Assembly (NCBI RefSeq): GCF_049959315.1
Contig: NZ_CP188201.1
DNA: 64,000 nucleotides
Origin: Serratia proteamaculans_D
GTDB lineage: Bacteria; Pseudomonadota; Gammaproteobacteria; Enterobacterales; Enterobacteriaceae
Reading direction: 5' to 3' (one strand)
A program made the position numbers and the translations under genes. Shown here in pieces: positions 50,333 to 60,436 of this stretch (positions within the stretch are counted from its first letter, which is position 1; each line of letters starts with the position of its first letter). A model generated the notes under the pieces. That model searched no databases and had not been told where the DNA came from. It saw only the letters and a program-made list of their open reading frames with translations.

Positions 50333-53300
50333 TTACAGACTGCCCGATTCGCGTTTGGTGTTCGGCGGTGGAGTCGACGGCGGCGTACGGCCATTGCTGG
50401 TCAAACGTGAGATTGTCTCGCTGCGTACCTGGAACGGTGGGTATGGCAGCGTAATGCCATGCTCGCGGTAACCGGCCAGAATCAACTGATGGATTTCGTG
50501 GCGTAGCGGCATGCGGTGACCCATCTCGGCGGCATAGATACGCAGCTCAAAGATCTGGATGCCCTGCTGCAGATCGACCAGATACACCTCTGGCGCTGGG
50601 GTATCCAGCACTAACGAACAGCGCTCGGCAGCGTTGGTCAGGATCTTGGTCACCTCTTCGCTGTTGGCGTCCCCTGGCGCCGGCACGGTCAATACCACAC
50701 GGGTCAGGTTATCCGACAGCGACCAGTTAATGAACTGTTCGGTGATAAAGGCCTTGTTCGGCACGATGATCTCTTTGCGATCCCAGTCCGAAATGGTGGT
50801 GGCGCGGGTGTTGATCTTGGTGACGCTGCCGGTCAGATTGCGGATCGTCACGGTATCGCCAATGCGGATCGGTTTTTCGAACAAAATGATCAGGCCGGAG
50901 ATAAAGTTGGAGAAGATCTCCTGCATACCAAAGCCCAACCCCACGCTGAGCGCGGTCACGACCCACTGCAGTTTCGACCATTCAATACCAATCCACGAGA
51001 AGCTGAGCAGGGCGCCGAACAGCAGCAGCAGATACTTGGTGATGGTGGTGATGGCATAGCCGGTGCCTGGCGTCAGATCCAGGTGTTGCAGTACCGCCAG
51101 TTCCAGCAATGCCGGCAGGTTACGCACCAACTGCATGGTGACGATCAGCACCAGAATCGCGATTAACACCGCCCCCAGGGTAATGGGGTGCGCGGTATCG
51201 ACCCCATTGACTGTCGAACTGACGTTCCACAGGGTGATGTTTTCCAGGAAGCTAAAGGCAGAATGGATCTCTGACCACAGTACGATCACTGACACCAGAG
51301 CGATCATGGTCAGGATCGAGCGTACCAGCCGCAGTGACTGGGCGCTGATGGTATCGAGATCGATTTCCGAATCATCGAGATCCGTCGAGCCTTCGGTGCT
51401 GTTAGGAGTGTGTGAGCTTTCTTCTTCCCCACGTGCACGCTGGGCCAGGATATCGGCGCGGCGCTGCTTGGCACGGTCAAAGGCAATACGGCGGCGCTGG
51501 ATCAGCATCCAGCGACGGATAATATGGTAAATCACCAGCAGGAAGAACCAGATGGCTACCGAGGTTTCCAGACGCGCCAGCAGCGCCTGTGAAGTGGTCA
51601 GGTAACCCACGGCCGAGGCCAGTGCCGCCAGAACCGGTGCCGACAGCAGCAGCCCCCACAGCGCGGTGTTGACCATGTTGTCGCCGGAGCCTTTCTTGTC
51701 CAGATACAGCGGGATGCCGGCACGTTTCAGGCTGTTGGTTACCAGGGCCAATGCCAGACACAGCAAGATAAAGCAAAGCCGCCCAAGGGTGTTGGCAAAT
51801 TCGCGCTCTTTCAGGCTGTCGAAGGTAATCAGCGCCATGATCAGCGGCACGATCAGCCAGATCGACATTTTGTAGTAACGCATGGCGCGTGAAACCTGCT
51901 TCACCGGCCAGCGGAAATGCACGATAAACAGCCCCTGGGGATGGGCAAAGGCGGCGCAGATCATACACACCCACAAGATCGGCAGCGTGGCGGTGACGCC
52001 CTTGCCGATGGCTTCGGCTACCGGATAGTTCCAGGCACTTTGCAGGCCAAAACCGAGCGCTGCCCACAACACCGGCAGCGGCAGCGCCACCAGAATCGAC
52101 CAGAACACGGTGCGTACCGTCAGGAAGAACTCGTCCTGGGTGACTTTGCCGACCCGGCTGCTGGCCCGTGTCAGGAAGGCGTGGTAGTGCTTGCGGGAAC
52201 TGATGCTGAAAATCACCAGCAGCAGGGCACCGAAAATCGGGATCAGCGTTTCCTTGCTGGTCACCATCATCATAAAGGCGCCGCCGAGTTGTGACAGCGT
52301 ATCCAGTGACAGCAGCACAGTGAGGTCGTGCGCCACGTTAATCGGGTAGGACAGGTTGATCGGATTAATGTCCGGCACCCAGAACAGATAACGGTGGGTG
52401 GCGTCGCGGATTTCGTTCAGGGCTTCAATCAGCTGGGTGTTGGCCACTTTCAGCTTGGTCAGCTCGAGGATTTGGGTATCGCAGCCGGAAAGCAGTGAAT
52501 TGAGCAGTTCGCGCTGGGTACGCAACTGGGCGTCGACGATACGCCGTTCCGCGCTGGTCAGTTCACTGCCGTCGTCGCGTTTAAACTCCCGCTGTGGGAG
52601 CTTCTCCAGTTGGCTTTCAAACTGCAGCCGCTGTACGCGCAGTTGGGCCATATCGCCGTCCAACTGCTGCGGCTTGGGCATTTCCGGCAGTGTCGCCACC
52701 TGGGCACGCAGGGTTTCTCCCAGTGCGGAGGAGGAGCCAAGCCATTGGGCCTGTTCGATGATGGTGCTTAATGCCTGGCGCACCTGCAGCGTTTGTGCGG
52801 CGGCCTGACGTTGTTGGGATGAGATCAGATCCATGCGCTGGGCCTGATTGTTCAGCGCGGCGGAAAGCTCACGGTTGATCTGTAGCTGCTGGCTGATGCT
52901 TTTTGGCAGGTCGCCGTTCTGTTCGGCCAACTGCTCGGTTTTTTCCAGTGCCAGTTCGGCTTCACGTTGCCGCTGGGCATTGAGGTTATTGCGCAGCGCC
53001 TGCAGCTGGATGTCGACTTTCTCGTGGCGCTTTTTGTAAACCTCAGCGCGCATCCGCGCCAGTTCCTGGCGATTGTTGGCTGACAGCTGCGCCAGCTCGA
53101 GTTCATCGACTTTAGCTTTGCGCGCAGCGGCCTCGGTTTGTAATAACGCCAGTGCAGCCTGAGCATGTGGCGTGGTCGGGTTGGCGGGTTGTGCCTGCAG
53201 GCGGCGCTGCACTTCCGTCAGCGCCCGGCGAGCATCGGTCTGCTGCTGTGGCAACTGGCCGAGGGAGTCGCTGATTTCCCGCGTGCGTTCCTGTTCTTGC

Positions 53301-53680
53301 TGCAACAGCCGGGCCTGTTCCAACAGCAGGCTGCTGGTCTGCAGGATCTGCTGCTCCAGATCGCTGGCCGGCAGGTTATCGCCATTCGGCAGGATCTTGC
53401 TGTCTTCAATCACCAGTTGACGGCGCAGTTCCTGCGTCATCTTTGGGAAATCGTCGATCACCCGCTGATATTGCTCAACACGCGTCAGCGACTCTTTGCG
53501 TTCCGATAACCAGTTGAGAGCGCTTTGCAGCGCCTCAGTGGTTTCCGCCTGATTAGGCGCGTTTTTGGTGCCTTCCGCCTGCTTCAGCTCTTGTTTGAGC
53601 TGTGTTTCGGTAGGTACCGTGGCGGCCAGCACCGGTTGAGACAGTAAACAACCGAGCAATAGCGTGATAATCAGGCGCAC
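50333..53680 (-). CDS. mscM: Mechanosensitive channel MscM (YjeP)
   Basis: 1115 residues. Signal peptide, about 450 residues of periplasmic coiled coil rich in Gln and Glu, then about eleven membrane helices and a C-terminal MscS domain (about 840-1080; VGLGFGMQEIFSNFISGLIILFEKPIRIGD, a conserved MscS core). A large MscK-type channel of the inner membrane that eases hypo-osmotic shock. It lies 13 bases downstream of psd on the same strand. Confidence 0.96.
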   Translation of the reverse strand: MRLIITLLLGCLLSQPVLAATVPTETQLKQELKQAEGTKNAPNQAETTEALQSALNWLSERKESLTRVEQYQRVIDDFPKMTQELRRQLVIEDSKILPNGDNLPASDLEQQILQTSSLLLEQARLLQQEQERTREISDSLGQLPQQQTDARRALTEVQRRLQAQPANPTTPHAQAALALLQTEAAARKAKVDELELAQLSANNRQELARMRAEVYKKRHEKVDIQLQALRNNLNAQRQREAELALEKTEQLAEQNGDLPKSISQQLQINRELSAALNNQAQRMDLISSQQRQAAAQTLQVRQALSTIIEQAQWLGSSSALGETLRAQVATLPEMPKPQQLDGDMAQLRVQRLQFESQLEKLPQREFKRDDGSELTSAERRIVDAQLRTQRELLNSLLSGCDTQILELTKLKVANTQLIEALNEIRDATHRYLFWVPDINPINLSYPINVAHDLTVLLSLDTLSQLGGAFMMMVTSKETLIPIFGALLLVIFSISSRKHYHAFLTRASSRVGKVTQDEFFLTVRTVFWSILVALPLPVLWAALGFGLQSAWNYPVAEAIGKGVTATLPILWVCMICAAFAHPQGLFIVHFRWPVKQVSRAMRYYKMSIWLIVPLIMALITFDSLKEREFANTLGRLCFILLCLALALVTNSLKRAGIPLYLDKKGSGDNMVNTALWGLLLSAPVLAALASAVGYLTTSQALLARLETSVAIWFFLLVIYHIIRRWMLIQRRRIAFDRAKQRRADILAQRARGEEESSHTPNSTEGSTDLDDSEIDLDTISAQSLRLVRSILTMIALVSVIVLWSEIHSAFSFLENITLWNVSSTVNGVDTAHPITLGAVLIAILVLIVTMQLVRNLPALLELAVLQHLDLTPGTGYAITTITKYLLLLFGALLSFSWIGIEWSKLQWVVTALSVGLGFGMQEIFSNFISGLIILFEKPIRIGDTVTIRNLTGSVTKINTRATTISDWDRKEIIVPNKAFITEQFINWSLSDNLTRVVLTVPAPGDANSEEVTKILTNAAERCSLVLDTPAPEVYLVDLQQGIQIFELRIYAAEMGHRMPLRHEIHQLILAGYREHGITLPYPPFQVRSETISRLTSNGRTPPSTPPPNTKRESGSL

Positions 53681-53693
53681 AGTATCAATTCCC

Positions 53694-54590
53694 TTAGATC
53701 TGCGTTGTTTCAGCGGCGGCAGATGCAGCCGGGATTTCAGCGAAGGCTTCGCCCATACGGGTCACGGTGCCGTTGTTTAACTGCGGGGCGAACTGCACGC
53801 TGCCTGGGGTAAACAGGTTGATGACCGTCGAGCCGAGCTTGAAGCGGCCCATTTCTGCCCCTTTCTCCAGTGCGATAGCGCCTTCAGTCCCTTCGGCCGG
53901 GTAGGTCCAGCGCTTGATGACGCCTTCGCGCGGTGGCGTAACGGTGCCGGCCCAGACGGTTTCGATGCTGCCGACGATGGTGGCACCCACCAGGATCTGC
54001 ACCATAGGCCCGATAGCGGTATCAAATACGCAGATCACACGCTCATTGCGCGCAAACAGGTTTGGCACGTTGGCCGCGGTCAGCGGGTTAACAGAAAACA
54101 GGTCGCCCGGAACATAAATCATTTCGCGCAGTACGCCATCGCATGGCATATGCACACGGTGGTAATCACGAGGTGCCAGGTAAGTGGTGGCAAACAGGCC
54201 ATTACGGAACGGCTCGGCCAGTATGTAGTTGCCGGCCAGCAGCGCTTCCAGGCTGTAGTAATGACCTTTAGCCTGGAAAATCTGGTCGTCGTTGATCGGG
54301 CCGAGTTGGCTTATCGCGCCATCGGCAGGCAGCGCCAGCCAGTGGGTACCCTCGACGATCGGACGTGCGCCGTCACGCAGGGGGCGAACAAAGAAATCGT
54401 TGAAGGTCGCATAAGAGGTCAGGTCAGGATTTTGTGCTTCCTGCATATCCACGCGGTAATAGCGGGCGAAGCCCTTCACCACTAACTGGGTCAGCCAGCC
54501 GGCTTGTTTATCTGCGCCCCAGCCGGCCAGGCGCGTCAGCGCCAGCTTGGGTAACCAATACTGCAATTTAATTTTGATGCTATCCAGCAC
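53694..54590 (-). CDS. psd: Phosphatidylserine decarboxylase
   Basis: 298 residues from GTG 54590 (CGAGG upstream), matching the start of E. coli Psd; a longer frame to 54650 has no support. GRFKLGSTVINLF contains the LGST self-cleavage site that yields the pyruvoyl group. Makes phosphatidylethanolamine at the inner membrane. The C-terminal tail is shorter than in E. coli (322 residues). Confidence 0.96.
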   Translation of the reverse strand: MLDSIKIKLQYWLPKLALTRLAGWGADKQAGWLTQLVVKGFARYYRVDMQEAQNPDLTSYATFNDFFVRPLRDGARPIVEGTHWLALPADGAISQLGPINDDQIFQAKGHYYSLEALLAGNYILAEPFRNGLFATTYLAPRDYHRVHMPCDGVLREMIYVPGDLFSVNPLTAANVPNLFARNERVICVFDTAIGPMVQILVGATIVGSIETVWAGTVTPPREGVIKRWTYPAEGTEGAIALEKGAEMGRFKLGSTVINLFTPGSVQFAPQLNNGTVTRMGEAFAEIPAASAAAETTQI

Positions 54591-54665
54591 ATTAACCTCG
54601 TGAATCGGGGTAAAGGGCGCGCATTGTAACCGTGGCTCCGCCACAGTCAACGCCGCCCGGTATTA

Positions 54666-55715
54666 TCAGCCTGCGGCGTCGGTGAAGTTCTTGCGAACCT
54701 TCACTGAGGCCATGCTTTCCAGAATGCGATGGTAGTTTTCAAAACGCTCTTTGGCGATATCGCCTTTCTCCATCGCCCCGCGGATGGCGCAGCCTGGGTC
54801 GGTGTCGTGACGGCAGTCGCGGAATTTGCAACCGCCCAAATAGTCACGGAATTCGACATAGGCTTGAGTCACTTGTTCCGGCTCCAGATGCCACAGACCA
54901 AACTCACGCACACCCGGTGAATCGATCACATCGCCGCCGTGTTGGAAATGGTACAGCCGCGCAGCGGTGGTGGTATGTTGCCCGAGGCCAGAGACATCGG
55001 AAACCTGATTTACCAGAATTTGCTTATCGCTCGGTGGCAGCAGGGCATTCAGCAGGCTGGATTTGCCCACCCCGGACTGGCCGGCAAAGATACTGATACG
55101 ATCGACCAGCGCCTGTTCAAATGCCTCCATCCCTTCACGCGTCTGGCTGGAGACCTCCAGCACCCGGTAACCGATATGGCGGTAGATATCCATCATCCCG
55201 TCGACGGTCTTGCGTGCTTCGGCATCCAGCAAATCGATTTTGTTCAGTACGATCAGCGGTTCGACTTCCAGCGTTTCACAGGCCACCAGGTAGCGGTCGA
55301 TCATATTCAGCGACAGCTCTGGCAGGATCGCGGAAACGATGACGATCTGATCGATATTGGCGGCGATGGGCTTCACGCCGTCGTAGATGTCGGGGCGGTT
55401 CAGTACGGAAGTGCGTTCATGCACGGCCTCTACGATACCTTTCACCCCAGCATGGGTGCCGACGCCAGGACGCCATACCACGCGATCGCCGGTCACCAGC
55501 GAACGTAACGTACGGCGGATATTACAGCGGTGCTGAGTGCCATCCGCTGCTTCAACGTCGGCGTGCATGCCGAAACGGCTGATGACGATGCCGTCCTGCG
55601 GCTCACCCAGTTGGGAATCATCCAGTTCCGGTTTGTTGTCAGTGCGCTTCAGGCGACGTTGATGGTTCGCCTGCACGCGGCGTTCTTGACCTTTGGACAG
55701 TTTGTTCTTGCTCAC
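54666..55715 (-). CDS. rsgA: Ribosome small-subunit GTPase RsgA
   Basis: 349 residues. Circularly permuted GTPase: NKIDLLD (G4) precedes GQSGVGKSSLLN (G1) and DSPGVREF (G3). N-terminal OB fold and a C-terminal zinc knuckle with CKFRDCRHDTDPGC. Acts in late 30S assembly. Upstream of psd in the usual order, divergent from orn. Confidence 0.97.
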   Translation of the reverse strand: MSKNKLSKGQERRVQANHQRRLKRTDNKPELDDSQLGEPQDGIVISRFGMHADVEAADGTQHRCNIRRTLRSLVTGDRVVWRPGVGTHAGVKGIVEAVHERTSVLNRPDIYDGVKPIAANIDQIVIVSAILPELSLNMIDRYLVACETLEVEPLIVLNKIDLLDAEARKTVDGMMDIYRHIGYRVLEVSSQTREGMEAFEQALVDRISIFAGQSGVGKSSLLNALLPPSDKQILVNQVSDVSGLGQHTTTAARLYHFQHGGDVIDSPGVREFGLWHLEPEQVTQAYVEFRDYLGGCKFRDCRHDTDPGCAIRGAMEKGDIAKERFENYHRILESMASVKVRKNFTDAAG

Positions 55716-55898
55716 TGCGCCTCACTTGAATCCGCTTTATCGCTCATGGCGACCAAAAAGACTATGATACACGCTATTTTATATTAAATAACCGTTGTTA
55801 GCCGCCACGTGCCGCGGACTTCCGTTGGCAAACAGCCAGCGTCGCTCGCCGCCTTGCCTATAGTTTGTTTATCTTTTGGCTTTTACGCAGGAAATATC

Positions 55899-56444
55899 AT
55901 GACAGGAAACGAAAATAACCTGATTTGGATCGATCTGGAGATGACCGGGTTGGATCCAGAACGCGATCGCATTATCGAGATCGCTACCCTGGTCACCGAC
56001 GCCAATCTGAATATCCTCGCGGAAGGGCCAGTGATCGCCGTGCATCAATCCGATGAACAGCTTGGCCTGATGGATGACTGGAACGTGCGGACTCATACCG
56101 GCAGCGGGCTGGTGGAAAGGGTGAAGGCCAGTCAGTTCGACGACCATGCCGCCGAGTTGGCCACTATTGCCTTCCTGCAACAGTGGGTACCTGCGGGTAA
56201 ATCACCGATCTGCGGCAACAGCGTGGGCCAGGACCGCCGCTTCCTGTTCCGCTATATGCCGGAACTGGAAGCCTACTTCCATTACCGCTATCTGGATGTC
56301 AGCACTTTGAAGGAGTTGGCGCGCCGTTGGAAACCGGAAATCCTCAGCGGCTTTAAAAAGCAGGGCACTCATCAGGCGATGGATGATATCCGTGAGTCAG
56401 TGGGCGAATTGGCCTATTACCGTGAGCATTTCATCCAGCTATAA
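55899..56444 (+). CDS. orn: Oligoribonuclease
   Basis: 181 residues from ATG 55899 (CAGGA upstream). DEDDh exonuclease: WIDLEMTGLD (Asp, Glu), GNSVGQDRRFL (Asp) and HQAMDDIRESV (His, Asp) are all present. Degrades di- and short oligoribonucleotides in the cytoplasm, including pGpG from cyclic di-GMP. Confidence 0.98.
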   Translation: MTGNENNLIWIDLEMTGLDPERDRIIEIATLVTDANLNILAEGPVIAVHQSDEQLGLMDDWNVRTHTGSGLVERVKASQFDDHAAELATIAFLQQWVPAGKSPICGNSVGQDRRFLFRYMPELEAYFHYRYLDVSTLKELARRWKPEILSGFKKQGTHQAMDDIRESVGELAYYREHFIQL

Positions 56445-56568
56445 TGGATGTCAGGCCTCTGAACAGGGGGCCTTATTACTGCAAGCGGCCAATTCCGCCG
56501 CTTAATTAACCAGTTTGGCGCTTTAATCGGCAAACAAACAAAAAACGCGTTTTTTTGCTTTCAGGGGC

Positions 56569-56596
56569 TTGCGGCAGAAAGGATTTCTCGTATAAT
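56569..56596 (+). promoter_or_regulatory. Promoter of the glycine tRNA operon
   Basis: TTGCGG (-35, 56569-56574), 16-base spacer, perfect TATAAT (56591-56596), followed by a GC-rich discriminator GCGCACC typical of stringently controlled stable-RNA promoters. Confidence 0.85.
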
Positions 56597-56649
56597 GCGC
56601 ACCCCGTACCGATGAAGAATTTCGTTTAGTTCCGACATCGTTACGCCGG

Positions 56650-56725
<76 letters not shown>

Positions 56726-56789
56726 AATTCAACAATGCTGCTTAGGTGGCGTGATGAATAAAAAAAGTATCAGGTAGTACCCATGCGAC

Positions 56790-56865
<76 letters not shown>

Positions 56866-56920
56866 AAAAATTCAAAGGCCATGTTGTTGTTTGATGGCCG
56901 GATGCTCAAAGCATCTCAAT

Positions 56921-56996
<76 letters not shown>

Positions 56997-57087
56997 ATTT
57001 TATCTTCGTTTTAACTCAGTCCAACGCCTTTACCGGCGCGGCTTCCTGTCTTGTTGTACATACCCTGTCGAAATGTTGTGAACAGAC

Positions 57088-57257
57088 TTATCCACAGGTA
57101 GCGTACATAATACCCTCAGCTCAAAAAATCAACGCCATACAAATGAAATATTTATCTATCTGATTTATAAAAACATTTATTTATCGGAAAACGTTATGCC
57201 GATCACTTGCTCTTTTTGTTGCAGTTGAAAGACAAAGCATTTTTATTTTTATGCACA
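57088..57257 (+). promoter_or_regulatory. DnaA boxes flanking an IHF-like site (candidate datA)
   Basis: Consensus DnaA box TTATCCACA at 57088-57096 and TTATGCACA at 57249-57257, same orientation. Between them AATCAA-CGCC-ATA (57127-57139) matches the IHF consensus with one mismatch. A weaker box, AAATCCACA, adjoins the second. In E. coli the DnaA-titrating and DnaA-ATP-hydrolysing locus datA lies at this place, between glyVXY and queG, with DnaA boxes around an IHF site. Identification rests on position and motifs. Confidence 0.6.
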
Positions 57258-57294
57258 AATCCACAGAGTGACTATTGGGCCTGAACGCAAGGCT

Positions 57295-58434
57295 TTAGGC
57301 ATCCCTCGGTAATCCTTTTTCCACAGCCCGTATCAATCGTTTTTTCTGCATTGTCTGCACTTCTATCCCTTGCTCCTCACGCCGCCCCAATTGCTGTGCC
57401 AGTGCCCAGTGGATATGTTCATCCAGCATAGCGTCCTGTTCCAGCCGGGAGCGCAGCGCCATCACTATGGCATCCTGATAGGGGGCATTACCCAGCGCCA
57501 CGGCAACATTACGCAACCAACGCAAATGGCCGATGCGTCGGATGGCAGAACCTTCGGTGATGCGCAGGAATTTCTCTTCCGTCCAGGCGAACAGTTCAAT
57601 CAGTTGCGGTGCATGCAGGGCGGCACGCGGGCTGAAATCATCTTCGTCAGTGAGCTGCGAAAAACGGTTCCAGGGGCAAATAAGCTGGCAATCATCACAG
57701 CCGTAGATACGGTTGCCCAACAATGGCCGAAATTCTTCAGGAATGGCACCTTCCAGCTCGATGGTGAGGTAGGAGATGCAGCGCCTGGCATCTACGGTAT
57801 AGGGGGCGACGATGGCTCCGGTCGGGCAAGTGGTGATACAGGCGACGCAGCGGCCGCATTGTTCCTGCTGTGGTTCATCTACCGGCAAGGGCAGATCGAT
57901 CAGTAGTTCGCCGAGAAAGAACCAGGAACCGGCTTCGCGGTTGAGAATAAGTGAGTGTTTACCAACCCAGCCAATCCCGGCCTTGGAGGCCAATGCGCGT
58001 TCCATCACCGGCGCGGAGTCCACAAAAGGGCGGAAATTCAACTCGCCGCAGTAGGCCTGGATCTGATCGCCGAGCTTTTTCAGCCGTTGGCGCAGCAGTT
58101 TGTGATAATCACGCCCCAACGCATAGCGGCTGACATAGCCCAATTCGGGTTTTTGCAGCGTGCTGGCAAAGGCCGCTTTGGCCGGCAGGTAGTTCATGCG
58201 CACGCTGATCACCCGCAGCGTGCCGGGCAGTAGCTCATGAGGCCGGGCGCGCAACATGCCGTGGCGGGCCATCCACTCCATTTCGCCGTGGTATTGTTTG
58301 TCCAGCCAGGCCTGCAGTTTAGGCTCTTCCGCGCTGAGATCGGTGTCGCAGATGCCTACCTGCTGGAATCCTAGCGATTGGCCCCATTGCTTGATATGTT
58401 GGGCGAGTTGATTGAGATCGAGGGGGTGAGTCAT
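57295..58434 (-). CDS. queG: Epoxyqueuosine reductase QueG
   Basis: 379 residues from ATG 58434. Two 4Fe-4S motifs, CGRCVACITTCP and CDDCQLICPWN, and the N-terminal LGFQQVGICDTDLS. A cobalamin-dependent enzyme that makes the last step of queuosine in tRNA wobble position. Start chosen from similarity to E. coli QueG (HPLDLNQLAQHIKQWG). Its start codon overlaps that of divergent nnr. Confidence 0.96.
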   Translation of the reverse strand: MTHPLDLNQLAQHIKQWGQSLGFQQVGICDTDLSAEEPKLQAWLDKQYHGEMEWMARHGMLRARPHELLPGTLRVISVRMNYLPAKAAFASTLQKPELGYVSRYALGRDYHKLLRQRLKKLGDQIQAYCGELNFRPFVDSAPVMERALASKAGIGWVGKHSLILNREAGSWFFLGELLIDLPLPVDEPQQEQCGRCVACITTCPTGAIVAPYTVDARRCISYLTIELEGAIPEEFRPLLGNRIYGCDDCQLICPWNRFSQLTDEDDFSPRAALHAPQLIELFAWTEEKFLRITEGSAIRRIGHLRWLRNVAVALGNAPYQDAIVMALRSRLEQDAMLDEHIHWALAQQLGRREEQGIEVQTMQKKRLIRAVEKGLPRDA

Positions 58435-59944
58435 GACGGGCCACAGTGAAAAACAATACTCCGACAGTTTATCACACTCTGTCTGGTCTGCAGACTGGAT
58501 CCGGCGGGCTGAAGCCAGCGCCGCTGCCTCGCAAGGCATTTCACTCTACCAACTGATGCAACGTGCCGGTGAGGCAGCTTACACCCTGGCATGCGACCAA
58601 TACCCGGCGGCTCACCACTGGCTGGTGCTGTGCGGCCATGGCAACAATGGCGGTGACGGTTATGTGGTCGCCCGACTGGCAGCGGCGGCCGGCGTCAAGG
58701 TCAGTCTGATCGCCTGCGAAGGCACACGGGCACTGCCGCCAGAGGCTGAAGAGGCGCGACAGGCCTGGTTGGCCACCGGGGGGGAAATTCATCCGGCTGC
58801 CAGTCGTTGGCCGGAAGATATTGATCTGATAATCGACGGCCTGCTTGGCACCGGGCTGAGTAGTGCGCCGCGTGCGCCATACGATGCGCTGATTGAAGCC
58901 ACGAACCGCAACTGCGCGCCGGTTATCGCGCTCGATATTCCCTCGGGCTTGCTGGCTGAAAGCGGTGCTGTGCCTGGCGTGGCGATCCGTGCTACGCACA
59001 CCATGACGTTTATTGCCCTCAAACCGGGCTTGTTGACCGGTCAGGCCCGTGATTGGGTCGGGCAACTTCACCAGAGTACGCTAGGATTATCGGGTTGGCT
59101 GGCGAAGCAACCGGCACAGATTCAGCGGCTTACTGCCGAGTCCCTGCCTCTGTGGCTGAAACCGCGTCGTCCCTGCTCGCATAAAGGTGAACAAGGGCGA
59201 TTGTTGGTGGTTGGCGGCGATCATGGTTTTGGCGGGGCGATACGTATGGCGGCAGAGGCGGCACTACGCAGCGGTGCCGGATTGGTGCGAGTACTCACTC
59301 ACATTGAACATGTGGGACCGTTATTGACCGCCAGACCCGAACTGATGGTACAGCCTTTAAGTGACGAGGCATTGCAGCAGGCGCTCGACTGGGCAGATGT
59401 CCTGGTGGTGGGGCCGGGACTGGGCCAGGGCGAATGGGGTAGGAATGCGCTGAAAGTATTGCAAGCCAGTGATAAACCGGCGTTATGGGACGCGGATGCG
59501 TTGAACTTGCTGGCATTAAATCCCGAGAAGCGTCAGAATCGTGTGATTACCCCGCATCCTGGGGAAGCGGCACGCCTGCTGGGGTGCCGTACCGCCGAGA
59601 TTGAGAGTGATCGCTTACTTGCAGTGCGTAATCTGGTGGCGCAATACGGTGGCGTAGCCGTGCTGAAAGGTGCAGGTACGCTGATCGCCGACCAGTACGG
59701 CCAGATGGCGATCGCCGACGTCGGCAATGCCGGCATGGCCTCCGGCGGAATGGGCGATGTTCTGTCGGGTATCATCGGCGGTTTGCTGGGGCAAAAGCTC
59801 TCACTGTATGATGCAGCCTGTGCCGGATGTGTGGCCCATGGCGCAGCCGCCGATCGCGTGGCGGCAAGACAAGGAATCAGGGGGATGTTGGCAAGCGACT
59901 TACTGCCGGAAATTCCTTATTACGTTAATCCTGAGTTGGCATAA
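58433..59944 (+). CDS. nnr: Bifunctional NAD(P)HX epimerase/dehydratase Nnr
   Basis: 503 residues: an N-terminal YjeF_N epimerase domain (about 1-215; CGHGNNGGDGYVVARLA) and a C-terminal ADP-dependent dehydratase (about 225-500; NAGMASGGMGDVLSGIIGGLLGQ). Repairs hydrated NADH and NADPH. The ATG overlaps queG ATG head to head (shared CATG at 58432-58435). tsaE follows 14 bases after. Confidence 0.96.
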   Translation: MTGHSEKQYSDSLSHSVWSADWIRRAEASAAASQGISLYQLMQRAGEAAYTLACDQYPAAHHWLVLCGHGNNGGDGYVVARLAAAAGVKVSLIACEGTRALPPEAEEARQAWLATGGEIHPAASRWPEDIDLIIDGLLGTGLSSAPRAPYDALIEATNRNCAPVIALDIPSGLLAESGAVPGVAIRATHTMTFIALKPGLLTGQARDWVGQLHQSTLGLSGWLAKQPAQIQRLTAESLPLWLKPRRPCSHKGEQGRLLVVGGDHGFGGAIRMAAEAALRSGAGLVRVLTHIEHVGPLLTARPELMVQPLSDEALQQALDWADVLVVGPGLGQGEWGRNALKVLQASDKPALWDADALNLLALNPEKRQNRVITPHPGEAARLLGCRTAEIESDRLLAVRNLVAQYGGVAVLKGAGTLIADQYGQMAIADVGNAGMASGGMGDVLSGIIGGLLGQKLSLYDAACAGCVAHGAAADRVAARQGIRGMLASDLLPEIPYYVNPELA

Positions 59945-59958
59945 ATAGAAACTATCGA

Positions 59959-60429
59959 ATGAAAGAACTCGTTTTACCTCTGCCGGATGAGGCAGCGACT
60001 GTCGCATTGGGTGCCGTCTTGGCTAAGGCGTGCGATCGTGCCAGCGTAATTTACCTTTACGGTGACCTGGGCGCCGGTAAAACCACCTTCAGCCGTGGTT
60101 TCCTGCAGGCATTGGGTCATCAGGGCAATGTTAAAAGCCCCACTTACACGCTGGTTGAGCCTTATGCGCTGCAGCCGCTGGCGGTATACCATTTTGATCT
60201 GTACCGCCTGGCCGATCCGGAAGAACTCGAATTTATGGGCATTCGCGATTATTTTGCGCAGGATGCTATTTGCCTGGTGGAATGGCCACAGCAGGGCACG
60301 GGCGTATTGCCGGAGCCGGATCTGGAGCTGCATCTCAGCTATCAGGATCAGGGGCGAGAAGCAAAAATTCAGGCGGTTTCCGCCTACGGCAGCCAGCTTT
60401 TAGACCGTATTCACGGGCCACAGGAATGA
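59959..60429 (+). CDS. tsaE: tRNA t6A biosynthesis ATPase TsaE
   Basis: 156 residues. Walker A GDLGAGKT at 35-42, then SPTYTLVEPY and FDLYRL, typical of TsaE. Works with TsaB, TsaC and TsaD in threonylcarbamoyl-adenosine formation. Part of the nnr-tsaE-amiB-mutL unit; amiB starts seven bases after it. Confidence 0.97.
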   Translation: MKELVLPLPDEAATVALGAVLAKACDRASVIYLYGDLGAGKTTFSRGFLQALGHQGNVKSPTYTLVEPYALQPLAVYHFDLYRLADPEELEFMGIRDYFAQDAICLVEWPQQGTGVLPEPDLELHLSYQDQGREAKIQAVSAYGSQLLDRIHGPQE

Positions 60430-60436
60430 CGCCGCA

